Assembly (NCBI GenBank): GCA_021779695.1
Contig: JAJYAE010000036.1
Coordinates: 1-21,194 of the forward strand
Origin: Acidobacteriota bacterium
GTDB lineage: Bacteria > Acidobacteriota > Terriglobia > Terriglobales > Acidobacteriaceae
Direction: 5' to 3'
DNA: 21,194 nt
Shown here: piece by piece, positions 7,575-15,416 of the stretch
Layout: each line of letters opens with the position of its first letter
Position numbering within the stretch: position 1 is the stretch's first letter
Program-made: the position numbers and the translations under genes
The notes under the pieces: generated by a model
Database searches by the model: none
Told to the model about the DNA's origin: nothing
Seen by the model: only the letters and a program-made list of their open reading frames with translations

Positions 7575-10500
7575 ATGTGCCGTGATCGCAACACAAATCG
7601 CTGGTTTCGCCTGTTCGCAGGCGTTGCCATCACTTGCTTCTGTGTTCTTCTACTTCAGGGTAGAAGCGCATTTGGCCAGGTCGACGAAGGATCCATTACG
7701 GGAACAGTGCTCGATGCCTCAGGTGCCGTTGTGCCCAACGCACAAGTCACCCTCAAAAGCACCGATACCGGTTTGACGCTCCAGACCAAGTCCAATGCCA
7801 GTGGCGGATACACCTTCTCGCCCGTCCGGGTCGGCCACTACACAGTGACCGTCGCCGCTCCCGGATTTGCGACAACCACGCAAAAGAACCTCTCCGTCGC
7901 CATCGCGCAAGTCTTGCAGGTGAACGTGACCCTCAAGCTCGGACAGGCGAGCGAAACTGTTGAAGTCAGCACGGCCCCGCCCGAGTTGCAGACGGAAGAA
8001 GCTTCCGTTGGCCAGGTCATCGGCTCACAGGAAGTCAATGCGCTGCCTCTCAACGGACGCAACTTCACCTTCCTCGCACAGCTTGGCGCAGGCATGCAGA
8101 CACCGCAGGCTGATACCCGCGGTAACGCAGCCAGCGGCGCGTTCTCTGCAAACGGCCTCCGCCCCGCGCAGAACAACTACCTCCTCGACGGCATTGACAA
8201 CAACTCAAACGCCGTTGACTTTCTCAACGGTACAAACTTCATCATTCTGCCGCCGGTCGATGCCATTCAGGAATTCAATGTCCAGACGGCCGACTTCAGC
8301 GCGCAGCTCGGACGCTCTGCCGGCGCGGTCATGAACGCGACCATTAAGTCCGGTACCAACAGTCTCCACGGCACCGTGTGGGAGTTCTTCCGCAACAACA
8401 TCCTTGATGCCAAGGACTGGTTTGAAAAGAACACCCCCACTCCGATCAACGCAGAACTCCGCCTGAATCAGTTCGGCGCTTCGGCCGGCGGCCCCATCGT
8501 CAAGAACAAGATGTTCTTCTTCGGCGATTATGAAGGCTATCGCCGCGTCCAGGGCAACACCTCCGGCGTGCTGACCGTCCCGACGAATGCCGAGCGGACC
8601 AGCAACTACACCAACCTCCAGGACATCCTCAACGCTCAGACAACGGCTGCTGCCAGAACGGACGCTCTAGGCCGCACCATTCCCGCCGGCGCCATTCTCG
8701 ATCCGGCCACAACTCGTCTCGTTACGGCGGGACAGGTGGATCCCGTCTCTGGTCTTACCGCCGTCAAGACGGACTACGTCCGCGATGCTTTCAGTGGTGC
8801 CTGCGGACCCGGGACGATGGTCTACTCGCTGGCTGCCTGCCCTGATCTGAACATGTTGCCTGCGGGCAGAATTGACCCGAACGCGGTCAAGCTGCTCAAT
8901 CTCTACCCGAAGTACACCAGCAATGCGCTGGTCGGCAACTACAACACCAGCCCGAACCTCTACGAGCACAAAAACACCTTCGACATTCGCGGTGACTACG
9001 ATCCGAATACCGCGAACCAGGTGTTCGTCCGCTTCAGCTACAACGATGATCCGCAGTACATCCCCGGACCTTTTGGCGGCATCGCCGACGGCGGCAGCTT
9101 CCAGCAGGGCGTGCAGACGGCCAAGGCAGATCAGGCCGTGGCGGGTTACACTCACGTCTTTACCTCCACCACCGTCAACCAGGCACGTATTGGCTGGAAC
9201 CACCTGCACACGACGCGCTTCGGACCGGTCGGCGGTCAGCTGGGCATTCCCGCGCAGTTCGGCATCCAGGGGATTCCTCAGGTGAGCGAGAACGGCGGTC
9301 TGCCGGCCTTTGGCTTCGGCGGCCTCGCCACTCTCGGCAGCAACAACTTCCTGCCCTCTGACGAAGTCAGCCAGACCCTCCAGGTCACCGATGACTTCAC
9401 CAAGATCTACGGCAAGCACAGCTTCAAGATGGGTATCGAATTCCAGAACGTGAAGTTCTCCACCTTGCAGCCTGCCTGGTCCAGAGGTCAGTTTGACTAC
9501 AACGGATCGTTCGCCGATATTCCGAACAACAACAACAACACAAACGGCATGGCGCAGTTCCTGCTGCCGCCTGAGGCCGCAACCGTCCCGGGCGGTGTGA
9601 ACTACTCCGGCGGTTCCGACCAGGTCTACGCTTCCAATATCAACAAGACCTACGACCAGAAGATCTATTTCGCCACCTACTTCCAGGATGACTACAAAAT
9701 CAGTCCCAAGCTCACCCTCAATCTCGGGCTGCGCTGGGACTACTTCGGACCCATCAACGAATCCAATGGCGGCCAGGCCAACTTTGTGCCCAGCGGTGCG
9801 CCAAACAACAAGCCGGAGTTCCTGATCCCGGCCACGGGCAAGGACAACAGGCAACTCTCCACCAGCTTCACGACCCTGCTGGCGAAGGACGGCATCACCC
9901 TTCTCAGCACAGACAAGTACGGCAAGGGCCTGGTGCAGACGCAAAAAGCAAATATCGCGCCTCGCATTGGTCTGGCCTACGAGATGACACCCAAACTCGT
10001 CGGTCGCGCCGGCTTTGGTATCTTCTACAACTCGTTTGAGAACCAGGGATACGGTCCGAACATCGGTGAGAACTACCCGTTCGTCTACAACTTCGACTAC
10101 GTGCCGCAGGGCACTGACAGCGAAGTGGCCCCGGTCAGCCTGAACACTCCCTTCGCCGGTTGCGCAACGGCGGGTCCGGGTGGAACAGCAACCTTTGAAG
10201 CGGGCTTCTCCTGCATCCAGTTCACTCCAACTCAGGTCAACGCGTCGGGCTTGGGCCTCCAGGGTCTGCAGTTTGATTACAAGACTCCGAGAACCTACAG
10301 CGCAAACCTGACCCTGCAATATGCCGTCACCCGGAGCCTCTCCGCGCAGGCCGCGTACGTCTTCACAGACTCGCAGCACCTGCAGGCAGGCGTCGGAACC
10401 AACAACGTCAGTACCCTGCTGCCGGCCGGACACACCACGTCGGATACCTACCCGAACAACGAAGTTCCGTTCCCGGACTTCTCGCATGGGTCGAGCTATC

Positions 10501-11375
10501 AAACCACCGTGGGCGCCAGCATCTATCACGCGCTGCAACTTACTCTGCAGGATCAGATGTCCAATGGACTCACCTTCCTGCTCGACGACACGTACTCGAA
10601 GACCATGTCGGATGCCGGCGATTTGCTCAACGGCGGTTCGCAAGGTGGGTATCGCGCTCCATCGGTGCCCGGCCTTGGACCCAAGTTTGATTGGGCGCTT
10701 GCCGACTTTGACATCCGCAATGTCTTCCACTTCAGCGGCGGCTATCAGCTCCCGATCGGCAAGAACGAGCGCTTCCTTGGCACTGCAAATCGGGCGACGG
10801 ATGCCATCCTCGGTGGTTGGGCCATCAACTGGATCGTGACCCTTCAGGGAGGCCAGCCGCTCAACATCGGCTGTCCAACCGGTACAACCTCGGGCACAGG
10901 CTGCAACGCAGTCAAGGTCGCCGGCCAGAGCCAGAAGCTCGGCATCCACACGCAGAACGTGGGTGGCACTAACCTTCCCGTCTGGCTAGGCAATCCGGCT
11001 GCATTCAATCAGCCATGCCAGCTCGGGGCCAATGGTCCCATTCCCAATTCGCCGACCGGTTGCATTCCGCTCACCGGCAGCGCAATCCTTGGCGACCGCC
11101 CCGGCCAGACTTCCGGCCCCGGCTTCCATCGCATGGACTTTTCACTGTTCAAGAACATTCCGATCAGCGAGCGATTCCACATGGAATTCCGCTCCGAGTT
11201 CTTCAACATCCTCAACCATCCGAACTTCAATGCTCCTGGTTTTGGCGGCAACGGTGTTGTCTCCATCTCCAACTCGACCAACTTCAACAACCCCAACTTC
11301 GGAGAAATTGGATCCACGCGTGATGCTCCCTTCGATCCGCGCCAGATCCAGTTCGCTCTGAAGCTCTACTACTGA
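7575..11375 (+). CDS. TonB-dependent receptor with N-terminal carboxypeptidase-regulatory-like domain (Oar-like), 1266 aa
   Basis: This is an outer-membrane beta-barrel of the large acidobacterial TonB-dependent family. A signal peptide spans residues 1-35 (hydrophobic FAGVAITCFCVLLLQG, cleavage near SAFGQ). Residues about 38-122 form a CarboxypepD_reg/Cna-B-like sandwich (GSITGTVLDASGAVVPNA, GGYTFSPVRVGHYTVTV, APGFAT). A plug domain follows (ETVEVSTAPPELQTEEASVG, LPLNGRNFTFLAQL, NNYLLDGIDNNSN), then a barrel of roughly 1000 residues with alternating aromatic strands. The chain ends in aromatic residues (ALKLYY), as expected for BAM-dependent insertion. GGAGG sits 8 nt before the ATG, so the start is secure. 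In this family the ligand is often a large glycan or peptide, but nothing here identifies it. An (AAC)n tract near 9528 encodes an Asn run. A hairpin terminator follows directly. Confidence 0.96.
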   Translation: MCRDRNTNRWFRLFAGVAITCFCVLLLQGRSAFGQVDEGSITGTVLDASGAVVPNAQVTLKSTDTGLTLQTKSNASGGYTFSPVRVGHYTVTVAAPGFATTTQKNLSVAIAQVLQVNVTLKLGQASETVEVSTAPPELQTEEASVGQVIGSQEVNALPLNGRNFTFLAQLGAGMQTPQADTRGNAASGAFSANGLRPAQNNYLLDGIDNNSNAVDFLNGTNFIILPPVDAIQEFNVQTADFSAQLGRSAGAVMNATIKSGTNSLHGTVWEFFRNNILDAKDWFEKNTPTPINAELRLNQFGASAGGPIVKNKMFFFGDYEGYRRVQGNTSGVLTVPTNAERTSNYTNLQDILNAQTTAAARTDALGRTIPAGAILDPATTRLVTAGQVDPVSGLTAVKTDYVRDAFSGACGPGTMVYSLAACPDLNMLPAGRIDPNAVKLLNLYPKYTSNALVGNYNTSPNLYEHKNTFDIRGDYDPNTANQVFVRFSYNDDPQYIPGPFGGIADGGSFQQGVQTAKADQAVAGYTHVFTSTTVNQARIGWNHLHTTRFGPVGGQLGIPAQFGIQGIPQVSENGGLPAFGFGGLATLGSNNFLPSDEVSQTLQVTDDFTKIYGKHSFKMGIEFQNVKFSTLQPAWSRGQFDYNGSFADIPNNNNNTNGMAQFLLPPEAATVPGGVNYSGGSDQVYASNINKTYDQKIYFATYFQDDYKISPKLTLNLGLRWDYFGPINESNGGQANFVPSGAPNNKPEFLIPATGKDNRQLSTSFTTLLAKDGITLLSTDKYGKGLVQTQKANIAPRIGLAYEMTPKLVGRAGFGIFYNSFENQGYGPNIGENYPFVYNFDYVPQGTDSEVAPVSLNTPFAGCATAGPGGTATFEAGFSCIQFTPTQVNASGLGLQGLQFDYKTPRTYSANLTLQYAVTRSLSAQAAYVFTDSQHLQAGVGTNNVSTLLPAGHTTSDTYPNNEVPFPDFSHGSSYQTTVGASIYHALQLTLQDQMSNGLTFLLDDTYSKTMSDAGDLLNGGSQGGYRAPSVPGLGPKFDWALADFDIRNVFHFSGGYQLPIGKNERFLGTANRATDAILGGWAINWIVTLQGGQPLNIGCPTGTTSGTGCNAVKVAGQSQKLGIHTQNVGGTNLPVWLGNPAAFNQPCQLGANGPIPNSPTGCIPLTGSAILGDRPGQTSGPGFHRMDFSLFKNIPISERFHMEFRSEFFNILNHPNFNAPGFGGNGVVSISNSTNFNNPNFGEIGSTRDAPFDPRQIQFALKLYY

Positions 11376-11384
11376 GCTAGAATG

Positions 11385-11433
11385 AAGGCACCCCGGCAGC
11401 AAGCCGCTCAGGCTTGCCACCGGGGTGCCTTTC
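11385..11433 (+). terminator. Rho-independent-type terminator after the receptor gene
   Basis: A 12-bp perfect stem (11385-11396 with 11420-11431, AAGGCACCCCGG and its complement) encloses a 2x2 internal mismatch and a second 7-bp stem GCAAGCC/GGCTTGC around the loop GCTCA. A short T-run (TTT, then C) follows. It begins 9 nt after the receptor stop codon. The short T-run suggests incomplete termination, which could lower expression of the downstream genes relative to the receptor. Confidence 0.8.
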
Positions 11434-11474
11434 TGCGCAGCACATTGCTCGCGCAGTCAATTCGGAGGCAGTTG

Positions 11475-12890
11475 GTGAGCAAGGGGCCTCATCTTCACCG
11501 CATTGGGTTGGTACTCATCTTAGCGCTGGTTCCGTGCGCCATGGCGCAGCAGCTCTCCAAGCAACAGCTTGACGCCAATTACCAGGCTGCCGTCCGCGAT
11601 TTCAATGCCGGCCTGTACCAGGAAGCCGCAGATAAGCTCGAGCCGGTCCTGCCGTACGCGACGCACAGCTACGTCGTGCATGAATTGCTCGGCCTCGTCT
11701 ACGCCGCGCTTTCGCAAAACGACAAGGCCCTCGATCAACTCAAGCTCGCCGTGCAACTCAACCCCAATTCCGCTGATGCCCGCACCAACCTCGGCGCCTT
11801 CCTGATGCGCTCAGGCCGCCGCGCCCTCGCCGTCGAGCAATTCATCAAGGCCCAGCAGCTCGCCCCGCAGGATTACGAGTCCAACCACGACCTCGGCGAA
11901 GTTTATGTCCAGACCGGCAGGCTGCAGGAAGCACAGCCATTTCTTGAAACCGCATGGCGCATCAATCCCGGCGACTACGGCAACAGCTACGACCTGGTCA
12001 TGGCCGACTTCCAGCTCGGCAAGCTGGCTGACGGCCGCCAGGTCGCGCTGCAGACCTTGCAGAAAAGCAACACCGGCGAATTGCACAACCTCCTCGCCCA
12101 GATTGACGAGAAGGACGGCAAGTTCCTCGACGCGGCCAACGAATATGAAGCCGCTGCGCACATGGATCCCAGTGAAGACAATCTCTTTGACTGGGGCAGC
12201 GAGATGCTTCTCCATCGCACCTACGAGCCGGCCATCTCCATCTTTCAGCAGGCTACCCTCCGCTATCCGCGCTCGCCACGCCTCTTCATCGGCCTCGGAC
12301 TCGCCCTCTATTCCCGCGGCAAATACGATGAGGCCGTCAAAGCCCTGATGACCGCGATCGATCTCGCTCCAGCCGACGCGCGCGCCTACTACTTCCTCTC
12401 AAAGGCATACGACCTGTCTCCCAATCAGGCCGATGAAGTCATCGCCCGTTTCCAGCGCTATGCTGTCCTCAAGCCAGACGACGCCAAGGCGCAGTTTTAC
12501 TACGCGCTCAGTCTCTGGAAGGGCAAGCGTGCCCAAAACGCCAACGTCAACACCAGTACCATCGAATCCCTCCTCAGAAAGTCGATCGAGCTCGATCCCA
12601 CATTTCCCCAGGCCCTAGTCCAGCTTGGCGACCTCTACGAAGACCAGCACCAATACGATAAGTCGATTCCTCAGTACGAACGCGCCCTCCAGCTTGACGC
12701 CAACATCTCCGATGCGCATTACCGCCTCGGCACGGACTACGTGCACGTCGGCCAGCGCGACAAGGCCCAGAAAGAATTCGCCATCTACCAGAAACTCCGC
12801 GCCGAGCACCTCGCGGAAGTCGACAAGGAACGGGCGGAGGTCCAACAGTTCGTCTACACTGCCCGCACCCCCGAGGCGCCAAAGCCATGA
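11475..12890 (+). CDS. Secreted tetratricopeptide-repeat protein, 471 aa
   Basis: The start is set at GTG 11475, because GGAGG (11464-11468) lies 6 nt upstream and translation from it gives a standard signal peptide (RIGLVLILALVPCAMA, cleavage before QQ at about residue 24). The longer open frame from ATG 11382 would place the terminator hairpin inside the gene and is rejected. Residues about 30-455 are TPR units (NYQAAVRDFNAGLYQEAADK, VHELLGLVYAALSQNDKAL, ARTNLGAFLMRSGRRALAV, FPQALVQLGDLYEDQHQYDKS). The protein is predicted to be periplasmic and non-catalytic, a binding scaffold. It follows the receptor and its terminator and precedes the phosphatase-like module by 43 nt, so it may be co-transcribed with that module. 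Its partner is unknown. Confidence 0.92.
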   Translation: MSKGPHLHRIGLVLILALVPCAMAQQLSKQQLDANYQAAVRDFNAGLYQEAADKLEPVLPYATHSYVVHELLGLVYAALSQNDKALDQLKLAVQLNPNSADARTNLGAFLMRSGRRALAVEQFIKAQQLAPQDYESNHDLGEVYVQTGRLQEAQPFLETAWRINPGDYGNSYDLVMADFQLGKLADGRQVALQTLQKSNTGELHNLLAQIDEKDGKFLDAANEYEAAAHMDPSEDNLFDWGSEMLLHRTYEPAISIFQQATLRYPRSPRLFIGLGLALYSRGKYDEAVKALMTAIDLAPADARAYYFLSKAYDLSPNQADEVIARFQRYAVLKPDDAKAQFYYALSLWKGKRAQNANVNTSTIESLLRKSIELDPTFPQALVQLGDLYEDQHQYDKSIPQYERALQLDANISDAHYRLGTDYVHVGQRDKAQKEFAIYQKLRAEHLAEVDKERAEVQQFVYTARTPEAPKP

Positions 12891-12933
12891 GCTTCCTTCC
12901 CCCACGCACGTCGCCCACAGAAAGGATGCTGCG

Positions 12934-14079
12934 CTGAATCCCCTCGAATTAGCTCGCAGCCTGAGCCGAACCCGGCGCGACTTCCTCCGCGACGCGGCTC
13001 ACCTCGCTCTCGGCAGCACTCTTGTCACAGCCAGCCCCTTTGTGCGTGCGGAGAGCGCGCGCCGAAAACGCAAAATCATCGTCGTCACCTTCGGCGGCGG
13101 CGCACGCGATCAGGAAACCTTTGCACCGCAAGGCCAGGAAAACATCCCCAACATGATGAAGGAGCTCATCCCGCAGTCCAGCTTCTTCACACACGTCACA
13201 AATCAGGGCATCCTCGGCCACTATGTCGCTACCGCCAGCCTTACCACCGGCACGTATGAGACCCTGAACAACTTCTCCGCCGTGCCGCCCGATCACCCCA
13301 CGGTCTTTGAGTACTTCCGCAAAGACCTGCACCGGCCGCCAACCGATGCCTGGGTCGTCGCCCCCAGCAACGGCTTTAACCGCATTGGCGAAAGCAACTG
13401 CAGCTCCTACGGCCAGGGACTCGGCGCCGCCGTCATCCTGCCCAAGCATCTCCTTGCCGCTGCCAGCTCCGGTTCCAAGGCCAACATCGACCACCTGCTG
13501 CGCGACAATTACGAGAACCCGCTCTACACTCCTCAACTCGCCGGCAATGAGTTCCAGTTGAGCCAGCTCGAGCGCGTCCTGCGCCTTTCCGTCGACGACT
13601 TCACCGCCCACGCACGCACCCTTTCCAGTCCCGATGAGCTCTCGCTCTACATTGCCCGCCGCCTCATGGAGCAGGAGGCACCTGGGCTTCTCTGGATCAC
13701 GATGCACGACATCGACATCGCCCACTCCGGTGCCTATTCGCTTTATATGGATGGCATCCGCCGCACAGATCGGCTCTGTCATGAGCTCTGGCAGGCCGTG
13801 CAACAGAATCCTGAGTATGCCGGCAACACCACCATGTTCATCCTGCCCGACTTTGGCCGCGACTCTGATTACGACTCCGGCGGCAACGGCTTCCAGCATC
13901 ACCGCACCGGCGACATCGCCAGCCGCACCACGTGGATGATGGCTCTCGGCGCCGGCATTCGTCCCGGCATGATCTACGACGACCCCATCCAGTCCGTCGA
14001 TCTCGTCCCCAGCCTCGGCGCCATCCTGGGCTTTGACGCCGTCCAATCTTCCGGAAAGCCGGTCAAGGAGCTCCTGTAA
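12934..14079 (+). CDS. Alkaline-phosphatase-superfamily-like (DUF1501-like) protein, Tat signal, probable CTG start (module copy 1)
   Basis: The frame is open far upstream, but no ATG, GTG or TTG occurs in it between the preceding gene's end and the Tat leader. CTG at 12934 has AAAGGA (12921-12926) 7 nt upstream and gives a 381-aa protein with a clear twin-arginine motif (TRRDFLR, residues 13-19). The core resembles phosphodiesterase/DUF1501 members of the alkaline phosphatase superfamily: beta strand KIIVVTFGGG (47-56), 'HDIDIAHSGAY' (D259, D261, H264), 'LPDFGRD' (D306, D310) and 'HHR' (H322, H323), then a C-terminal 'VDLVPSLGAILGF'. The first metal aspartate expected after strand 1 is glycine, and the usual Thr/Ser nucleophile position reads GILGH, so activity is uncertain. 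It is paralogous to the gene at 15417 and is followed after 5 nt by its partner. The true start could only be settled by protein N-terminal data. Confidence 0.85.
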   Translation: MNPLELARSLSRTRRDFLRDAAHLALGSTLVTASPFVRAESARRKRKIIVVTFGGGARDQETFAPQGQENIPNMMKELIPQSSFFTHVTNQGILGHYVATASLTTGTYETLNNFSAVPPDHPTVFEYFRKDLHRPPTDAWVVAPSNGFNRIGESNCSSYGQGLGAAVILPKHLLAAASSGSKANIDHLLRDNYENPLYTPQLAGNEFQLSQLERVLRLSVDDFTAHARTLSSPDELSLYIARRLMEQEAPGLLWITMHDIDIAHSGAYSLYMDGIRRTDRLCHELWQAVQQNPEYAGNTTMFILPDFGRDSDYDSGGNGFQHHRTGDIASRTTWMMALGAGIRPGMIYDDPIQSVDLVPSLGAILGFDAVQSSGKPVKELL

Positions 14080-14084
14080 CCACC

Positions 14085-15296
14085 ATGCTGCCCCGCGATC
14101 TCCAACCTGAGCAATTTGCCGCCTATCCGCCCCAGGCTCGGCAGCTCGCCGTCGCTCACCTCGATCTCTTTCGTCAGCTCCCCATCAGCTTCCTGCCCAG
14201 CATGCTCCGGCAAGTCATCGAGTACGACGACAAGTTTCCTGCCGAGCGTCAGTCCATCGATGCCGAGCTCGGCATCCTGTCCCGTCTTTCCTCCGGCGAT
14301 CTCCATCAGCGATTCCAGGCCTTCGACAGCCTCTCCATTCCGTCCAGGCTTGAGAACTACGATTGGGTCAACCATCCCGCGCAATTTGTGGAGCAGCAAT
14401 CTGCCTATCTCTGGTCCACCCATCAGCTCGACAACTTCCGCAATGCCGCCACTCAGTACGGGGAACAGTTACAGGCCGCCTTGCCGCCAGTGCAGCTTCC
14501 CGCGCGCCGGCTCGGCATCGCCATCATTGGCCAGGGCGTTGATGCCAGCTCCACGCCGCTTTTTCGCAATCTTCGCCCGCACGGCACCTTCTTCGGCCAA
14601 GTCATCCCCCAGAACGGTCTCGCACAGCTCTTCGACGCCGTAACTGCCCGCGCAAAGAGTTTTCCCAGTCCCTATGGTCACTGGGTTGTCGATGGCGGAA
14701 GCCTTTCCGCCACGCCCGCTCCCGGCGTCACTTGCGTCTCCTACGACGGCCTCGAGCCCGTCCGTTCTGCGTTGCTCAACTTCATCCAGGGGCAAATTCA
14801 GCGTCCCGGCATGGGCCCCGAAGAGTTGCGCACACGCCTTGCCGAGCTCACCCCTGTCGACCTCGGCATCAGCTCCACAAGCGACCAGGTTCTCAGCCGC
14901 TTTCAGGTCAAGATCCTCACAGAGGGCTCCGGAACGCAGATCTTCAGCACCACCTTCGCGCAGTGGACCGCCCGCGAGGTCCTGCGCCGCGCTCAGGCAC
15001 TCACCCTCCTCGTCCACTTCACGCCCCGCCAGCGCCAGTTGCCCATGAATGAAATGCTCTCCAATGCCGTCCCTCATCCCACACTCGATCCCGCTGGTTC
15101 CCTCGTCGATGCCGACATGGGCGCCTACTACAACTGGATCAATCAGCAACGGCTCCCCGGCGCACAGGACTCTGCCTTCATTGCGTGGTTTGAGGGGCAC
15201 GCTCAGGCCGTCGTCATCGCCCCAACCCTCCCGCGCGGAGTCGTCTCCACTTCAGCCATGACCCTCACCCAGCTCGTCCAGCTCGCTCTCGCCTGA
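14085..15296 (+). CDS. Unrecognised 403-aa protein, partner in module copy 1
   Basis: I do not recognise the family. The ATG lies 5 nt after the upstream stop, with AAGGAG about 14 nt away inside the previous gene, so translational coupling is likely. No signal peptide or membrane segment is visible, so it is predicted to be cytoplasmic. It is homologous along much of its length to the gene at 16731. Shared blocks are LPISFLPSMLRQVIEYDDKF then PAER (about residues 32-55), FSTTFAQWTAREVLRRAQAL (about 287-306), and DPAGSLVDADMGAYYNWI with IAPTLPRG near the C-terminus. The first block resembles an acidic/aromatic interaction motif, but this is a guess. Its pairing with a phosphatase-like protein in both copies implies a functional link, perhaps as a maturation or regulatory partner (inference). 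Confidence 0.88.
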   Translation: MLPRDLQPEQFAAYPPQARQLAVAHLDLFRQLPISFLPSMLRQVIEYDDKFPAERQSIDAELGILSRLSSGDLHQRFQAFDSLSIPSRLENYDWVNHPAQFVEQQSAYLWSTHQLDNFRNAATQYGEQLQAALPPVQLPARRLGIAIIGQGVDASSTPLFRNLRPHGTFFGQVIPQNGLAQLFDAVTARAKSFPSPYGHWVVDGGSLSATPAPGVTCVSYDGLEPVRSALLNFIQGQIQRPGMGPEELRTRLAELTPVDLGISSTSDQVLSRFQVKILTEGSGTQIFSTTFAQWTAREVLRRAQALTLLVHFTPRQRQLPMNEMLSNAVPHPTLDPAGSLVDADMGAYYNWINQQRLPGAQDSAFIAWFEGHAQAVVIAPTLPRGVVSTSAMTLTQLVQLALA

Positions 15297-15316
15297 GGCG
15301 CATCAGCACTCTCGCA

Positions 15317-15346
15317 TTGCTCCTTTCATCGTGTCCGTCCTATAAT
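15317..15346 (+). promoter_or_regulatory. Sigma-70-type promoter in front of module copy 2
   Basis: TTGCTC (15317-15322), 18 nt, then a perfect TATAAT (15341-15346). The -35 box is weak (3 of 6) and the -10 box is consensus. It lies 70 nt before the ATG at 15417, so the second module may be transcribed on its own. Confidence 0.6.
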
Positions 15347-15416
15347 CCTCCCAACTTTCGATCCACCGTCATTCCCCACAGCTGGACTCGGAGAAACTCC
15401 TTGAGTGAGGTGGACA

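Noticed and set aside
8667..10949. 760-codon open frame on the minus strand
   Set aside because: It lies fully antisense to the well-supported TonB-dependent receptor gene, resembles no family, and is the expected by-product of high-GC codon use.
11382..11474. Upstream ATG extension of the TPR gene
   Set aside because: It would run through the terminator hairpin and place a signal peptide about 30 residues inside the protein; GTG 11475 has a well-spaced GGAGG.
12949..14046. 365-codon open frame on the minus strand
   Set aside because: Antisense to the first phosphatase-like gene; repetitive Gly/Ala/Val/Asp composition typical of a shadow frame.
15304..15326. CIRCE-like half site (TCAGCACTC)
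   Set aside because: The second arm GAGTGCTAA is absent at the required 9-nt spacing, and the site is not next to a chaperone gene.
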